Source: Candidatus Electrothrix gigas (lineage in GTDB: Bacteria > Desulfobacterota > Desulfobulbia > Desulfobulbales > Desulfobulbaceae). From it: a stretch of DNA of 54,844 nucleotides. Shown here one piece after another: positions 51,509-54,844 of the stretch. The position numbers were made by a program, and so were the translations under genes. The notes under the pieces are model-generated. The model was not told the DNA's origin. It saw only the letters and a program-made list of their open reading frames with translations, and searched no databases. Numbering within the stretch: position 1 is the stretch's first letter; every line of letters begins with the position of its first letter. The stretch spans positions 1-54,844 of the forward strand of contig QYLO01000014.1 in NCBI GenBank assembly GCA_022766165.1. The letters are read 5' to 3'.

Positions 51509-53944
51509 TCAACGAACTCTCTTCATAGGCGGCATTTTCTCCCGATTTACCAACACTAACAGGGCCGGTGCAATAAAGTAATCCGCCAGCAGGGCGGTGA
51601 GAATGGTGAAGCCGGTGAGCCAGCCAAAGTTCACCAGATTATTCATGGAGGCAAACATGAAGACGAAAAAACCCAGCGACAGGACGCAGGTAGTAATCAG
51701 CATGGCCCGGCCTGTGCTGTGTAGGGTTTCCATGACTGCCTGTTTCGCATCATTGCTCTGTTCAAAATAGCGGCGAAAATTATGCATAAAATGAATGGTA
51801 TCATCCACGGCCAGGCCAATGGAGATACTGCCCACCAACATGGTGAACAGATCCAGGGGCACCTGGAACCAGCCCATGATCCCCAAGGTCAGAAAGATGG
51901 GAAAGAGATTAGGCACCATGCTCAACAGACCTGTACGCAGCTTGCCGATGAGCAGGATCATCAAGACGGTGATAACAATAAGGGCAATGGTGTAACTCTT
52001 GGCCATACTGCGAATAACCCGGGCCATCGTCTGAAAGATGATGGCTGTCATACCGGTGGTGGTGATCTTCAGTTCTGGAAAGGTCTGCTGAAAATGCGCA
52101 TTCACTGTCTGAATGAAATCAGTATAGGCCACTGCATCCTGAAACGGCACCTTGATGGTGAAACGAGCCTTGGAAAACTGGCTGTCCGTCACATCTTCCA
52201 GATCGTCTGAGCCGCTGTTTTCAAACAGGAGAAACTCCTGCGGAATCAGGTCAGGATCATCCGGCACCCGGTAAAACTCGGCCCGATTTTCATTCAGGGC
52301 CTGATGAATCTCCTTGAGAATAGTGGTGATACTCCATGCCTTGCCCGCAAAAATTTTTCCCCTGTGCAACTGCTCTACGTACTCAACAGAGTTGTCTATC
52401 CGCTGCAAAAGCTCTGGGTCATATAGGCCGTTGACCTTGCCCGTGTCCAGGACAATCTCTAGGGCAATGGAACCCCGCATCTCCTCGTCAATAGTTTCCG
52501 AGGCAATCCGAATGGGCGAGTCCTTTTTATACCAGCGTACAACATCATGGGAAAACTTAATCCGAGTAATGCCGACAATGGAAACAATAAAAATCAGGGC
52601 TGTAATGACCAGGATTGTCTTGGGATTGCCTGTTGCGATGTGTCCGATAGCGGATAGCATAGTATCAAGCCGAGAGGCACTTTTATGCGTTTCTTTGTTC
52701 TTTTTTTCTTTTAGCGGAATCAGAGCAAGCAGGGAGGGCAGGAGAACAATGGTGTAGAGCAGAGCCAGCATAACCCCGGCAGCAGCATAAATTCCTAGAT
52801 CAGCAATAGGTGCCACATCCGCCGTGGAAAAGGAGAGCAAACCACCAGCCGTGGTCAGCGAGGTCATGAAGACAGCCAGCCCGGAATGACCAACTGCATA
52901 CTCTACAGCCTCGGCTTTATCACCCCTGTTTTTGCGGAAGCGATGAAAAAAAATAGCCAGGATATGGACGGAATCACCTACCCCGACAGCCATCAGGAAA
53001 GAGGGCAAGATCTGGGTGGGGAGCTTAAGCGGCGTACCAAAGACAGCCATTAATGCCAAGGTGGAGAGAAGCGAGAAAGCTACCACCAATAAAGGCAGAA
53101 AAACCGCTGAAGCCCGCCGAAACATCAGAAAGAGAAAGGTACCAATGGTCAGGCCGACCAGCAGCATAAATTTTCTCATATCCTTGATCATGGCTTTTTT
53201 GAGAAAATCCGTGACCACCGGGCCTCCGGCAACATAGATCTTAAAATCCGGGGAACGGTAGGTAGCGGTAGCAACAATGCCAGTCACGGCCTGGACAACC
53301 TCACTGGTTTCTGCATCTGTTAGATAGATTTTTTCTTTCTGCTCACCTGTCTCAGTATCCTCTGTAAAGCCAGCCAGTACATCGTCAACTCCTGCTTCTC
53401 CCTGAGAGGAGTAAGCCTGCATCTGAAGGACAATGGCAGTAAAATCTCCTTTCTCTGAAATGAGCATGTTGTTATACAGGGGATTTGCCAAGGCCCGTTC
53501 CTTCACAGCAGCCAACTCTTCCGGGGTTGTTGGCCAATGCTCCAGCAGATCTTCAACAATCAGCCGGTCCTTCTCTCCTCGGGTGCTACGGGCGTTGATC
53601 AGGCTGTTGATATCATCCACATAGGGAACCTGATCCCGCAACTTGATGTGCATCTCTTTTAATTTTTGCAAGAACTCTAAGTTAAAGATATCCTTACTTT
53701 TGATTGCCACAATAACCATCTCTGTATTGCCAAACTGATCCCGAAAATCATTATATGCCAGTAAGTCTGGATCTTGTTCATGGAGAAAACCCTCTGTCGA
53801 GGTATCTAGGGTAAGTTTGGGGAGCTGCGAAAAGAGTACTCCGGTAAAGAGAGCTACAATAAGCAGGGTGATAAGGTGATGCCGATAAAACAGGCTTGCT
53901 GCCTGGGAAAATCTTTTTTCTATACGATCTCTGATGCGGGTCAT
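51509..53944 (-). CDS. RND/MMPL family exporter (HAE3-like)
   Basis: The 811-residue membrane protein has the two-fold RND layout: helix one (LITLLIVALFTGVLFSQLP), a large periplasmic loop (about 45-250), five helices with SFLMAVGVGDSVHILAIFFHRF, then a second half with another loop (ALEIVLDTGKVNGLYDPE) and GSISIGLAVDDTIHFMHNF. The two GxxDD/D-S helices would carry the proton relay. The MMPL/HAE3 class exports lipids, hopanoids or hydrophobic compounds. No periplasmic adaptor or outer-membrane channel is adjacent. A terminator follows. Confidence 0.9.
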   Translation of the reverse strand: MTRIRDRIEKRFSQAASLFYRHHLITLLIVALFTGVLFSQLPKLTLDTSTEGFLHEQDPDLLAYNDFRDQFGNTEMVIVAIKSKDIFNLEFLQKLKEMHIKLRDQVPYVDDINSLINARSTRGEKDRLIVEDLLEHWPTTPEELAAVKERALANPLYNNMLISEKGDFTAIVLQMQAYSSQGEAGVDDVLAGFTEDTETGEQKEKIYLTDAETSEVVQAVTGIVATATYRSPDFKIYVAGGPVVTDFLKKAMIKDMRKFMLLVGLTIGTFLFLMFRRASAVFLPLLVVAFSLLSTLALMAVFGTPLKLPTQILPSFLMAVGVGDSVHILAIFFHRFRKNRGDKAEAVEYAVGHSGLAVFMTSLTTAGGLLSFSTADVAPIADLGIYAAAGVMLALLYTIVLLPSLLALIPLKEKKNKETHKSASRLDTMLSAIGHIATGNPKTILVITALIFIVSIVGITRIKFSHDVVRWYKKDSPIRIASETIDEEMRGSIALEIVLDTGKVNGLYDPELLQRIDNSVEYVEQLHRGKIFAGKAWSITTILKEIHQALNENRAEFYRVPDDPDLIPQEFLLFENSGSDDLEDVTDSQFSKARFTIKVPFQDAVAYTDFIQTVNAHFQQTFPELKITTTGMTAIIFQTMARVIRSMAKSYTIALIVITVLMILLIGKLRTGLLSMVPNLFPIFLTLGIMGWFQVPLDLFTMLVGSISIGLAVDDTIHFMHNFRRYFEQSNDAKQAVMETLHSTGRAMLITTCVLSLGFFVFMFASMNNLVNFGWLTGFTILTALLADYFIAPALLVLVNREKMPPMKRVR

Positions 53945-54012
53945 TGAATGTTCCTCTGGAAAAACGGGATGATCTGTTGATATACAAGCTAACTATTTTT
54001 CTCAGATGATGT

Positions 54013-54050
54013 CAAAATAAAAAACCCCGAATCCTCGTCAGGAATCGGGG
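54013..54050 (-). terminator. Rho-independent terminator of the tRNA transcript
   Basis: On the minus strand CCCCGATTCC (54050-54041) and GGATTCGGGG (54034-54025) form a ten-pair stem with one mismatch, followed by TTTTTTATTTT. It lies 36 bases after the tRNA. Confidence 0.85.
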
Positions 54051-54085
54051 TGATATTATAAACCGGGCTACACCGGAGTATTTTG

Positions 54086-54162
54086 TGGTGGCGATGCAGG
54101 GACTTGAACCCCGGACACCACGGATATGAGCCGTGCGCTCTAACCAGCTGAGCTACATCGCC
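54086..54162 (-). tRNA. tRNA-Met (anticodon CAT), CCA encoded
   Basis: The 77-base gene folds as a full cloverleaf. The acceptor stem is GGCGATG/CATCGCC, with A discriminator and genomic CCA. The D arm is GCTCAGCTGGTTAGAGC, the anticodon stem CACGG/CCGTG with loop CTCATAT, and the T arm carries GGTTCAAGTCC. The anticodon CAT is at 54126-54128. The GG start and paired first position rule out the initiator form, so it is the elongator Met tRNA, or less likely the tRNA-Ile whose C34 is modified to lysidine. Confidence 0.93.
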
Positions 54163-54182
54163 GTGTTCATTTAAGGCAAGAG

Positions 54183-54211
54183 ATAATGCCTTTTTTTTAT
54201 TTTTTTGTCAA
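54183..54211 (-). promoter_or_regulatory. Putative promoter of tRNA-Met
   Basis: On the minus strand TTGACA (54211-54206), a 17-base A-rich spacer and CATTAT (54188-54183) lie about 20 bases before the tRNA. The IS copy is inserted only about 40 bases upstream of the -35 box. Confidence 0.5.
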
Positions 54212-54251
54212 GTAAAAAAATATCATATTTAATAAAAAATGCTCCACAGTC

Positions 54252-54844
54252 GGGTGTGATTAAAAGTGCGGTTTTTGACACCTTACGCCGCTCTTTTTAT
54301 ATTATCCCAATACTTTTCCCAGTACCCGTCTGCACGATCAACTCTCAGGGCGAGCATGATCCGGGCATTTTCCGGTGTCCACCATGCACCGGCTATTTTC
54401 AGACGCTCCTGAATAATATATCGATGCGCACTCTCTATTTCGCCTGAACCAATGGGTAGACCTCTGACTTGAGCACCTAGATAATCGAATTGTCCCGGAC
54501 GATTGTGTAGATAACGCAGGCAGCTCCGTACAGGAGCATGTTGATCTTCAGTTTCTTCAGGCTCAAGATGCGGCTTTAACGATTCTTTCACCTCTTCCAC
54601 CCGCCCCTCTTTCAGTAATGCCTTCTGCTTATTACTCCATGCTTTTGCTCCGTTTTTCTCGGAACATGCCGTAGCGGCAGCTTCCAGATATTCACAAACA
54701 TGATAAAAATCAATAAGATAATTTCCCTGATCACCGAATTGCTTTTCTATCTGCCCGTAAATCCACGGTGCTCCGTCACCCACTGAATGCAGATACGTCC
54801 CAACACCGAATCCCGCCCGACAGGCACAGTCGAAAAGATTCTTT
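54252..54844 (-). mobile_element. ISKra4-like insertion sequence, right-end portion (copy 2)
   Basis: The right end GGGTGTGATTAAAAGTGCGG begins at 54252 (or 54251). From there to the window edge the sequence is the reverse complement of copy 1 plus a further 130 bases or so towards the left end. The element runs out of the window. It lies 90 bases from the 5' end of the tRNA gene. Confidence 0.82.
54283..54844 (-). CDS. ISKra4-family transposase, partial (5' end outside window)
   Basis: The frame is open from the window edge to its stop at 54285-54283, giving the last 186 residues. Beyond what copy 1 shows, it includes FDCACRAGFGVGTYLHSVGDGAPWIYGQ split across residues 4-30; the VGDGAPWI block holds a probable catalytic Asp. 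The rest matches copy 1 (DFYHVCEYLEAAA and GSGEIESAHRYI). An internal GTG at 54783 is not the real start, since the frame and homology continue upstream. Confidence 0.88.
   Translation of the reverse strand, partial: KNLFDCACRAGFGVGTYLHSVGDGAPWIYGQIEKQFGDQGNYLIDFYHVCEYLEAAATACSEKNGAKAWSNKQKALLKEGRVEEVKESLKPHLEPEETEDQHAPVRSCLRYLHNRPGQFDYLGAQVRGLPIGSGEIESAHRYIIQERLKIAGAWWTPENARIMLALRVDRADGYWEKYWDNIKRAA

Noticed and set aside
54166..54206. GGCA/TGCC hairpin followed by T-run on the plus strand
   Set aside because: The stem is only four pairs, and no plus-strand gene ends there; the T-run is the complement of the tRNA promoter spacer.
1..54844. Composite transposon formed by the two IS copies
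   Set aside because: The 53 kb between them is mostly housekeeping (purM, metG, glyQ, hemW), and complete IS ends are not visible; a contig edge effect is simpler.

Overview
The window looks like a chromosomal segment of a Gram-negative anaerobe or microaerophile, most likely a Desulfobulbales-type member of the Desulfobacterota. This is inferred from gene content: an exported superoxide reductase, a candidate selenoprotein, a DUF4080 radical SAM protein, a free-standing AICAR formyltransferase and many lipoproteins and periplasmic proteins. No rRNA or marker phylogeny is available, so cable-bacterium relatives are possible but unproven. Both ends lie inside copies of the same ISKra4-like transposase in inverted orientation, so the sequence is probably a contig whose assembly stopped at a repeated insertion sequence.

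Layout. 1-1742: IS end, then two exported rhodanese-like proteins on the plus strand; the first carries an in-frame TGA where its paralogue has Cys, followed by a SECIS-like hairpin. 1836-11215: minus-strand genes for a membrane protein, YggU, YggT, a BaiN/HI0933-type flavoprotein, a Kef-type antiporter fused to UspA domains, a NYN protein, a DegS-like protease, MgtE and a DUF2065 protein. 11424-15022: purM, then mogA and an ExeA-type ATPase with a C-terminal SPOR-like region on the minus strand. 15407-25133: a DUF4139 protein, a glycosyltransferase, a degenerate 21-bp tandem repeat, YbaN-like and DUF2304 membrane proteins, a Tat-exported superoxide reductase, a large membrane-anchored protein, a DUF4080 radical SAM protein and an AT-rich accessory patch with a decayed winged-helix gene.

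25138-36085 is mostly housekeeping: panB, AICARFT, a nitroreductase, glyQ (without glyS), metG, radC and hemW. Unrecognised genes are inserted among them: a nuclease-like EEP protein with a directly abutting partner, and a member of a two-copy family whose other copy is at 48801-49418. 36245-40480 is a metal ABC importer operon with an unusual substrate-binding protein ending in a Met/Gln-rich repeat tail, plus two accessory envelope proteins. 40527-44852 encodes a 1441-residue modular lipoprotein (PKD, dockerin-like, VWD). 45143-48632 holds a tiny zinc-ribbon protein, a hybrid histidine kinase and an NlpE/META-type lipoprotein. 48801-54162 is on the minus strand: the second paralogue, a TPR membrane protein, an orphan branched-chain-type binding protein, an RND/MMPL exporter and a CAT-anticodon tRNA just before the second IS copy.

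No CRISPR array, prophage or classical defence island is visible. The most notable signals are the candidate selenocysteine rhodanese, the Met/Gln tail on the metal-binding protein, the nuclease plus partner pair between glyQ and metG, and the 21-bp repeat array.
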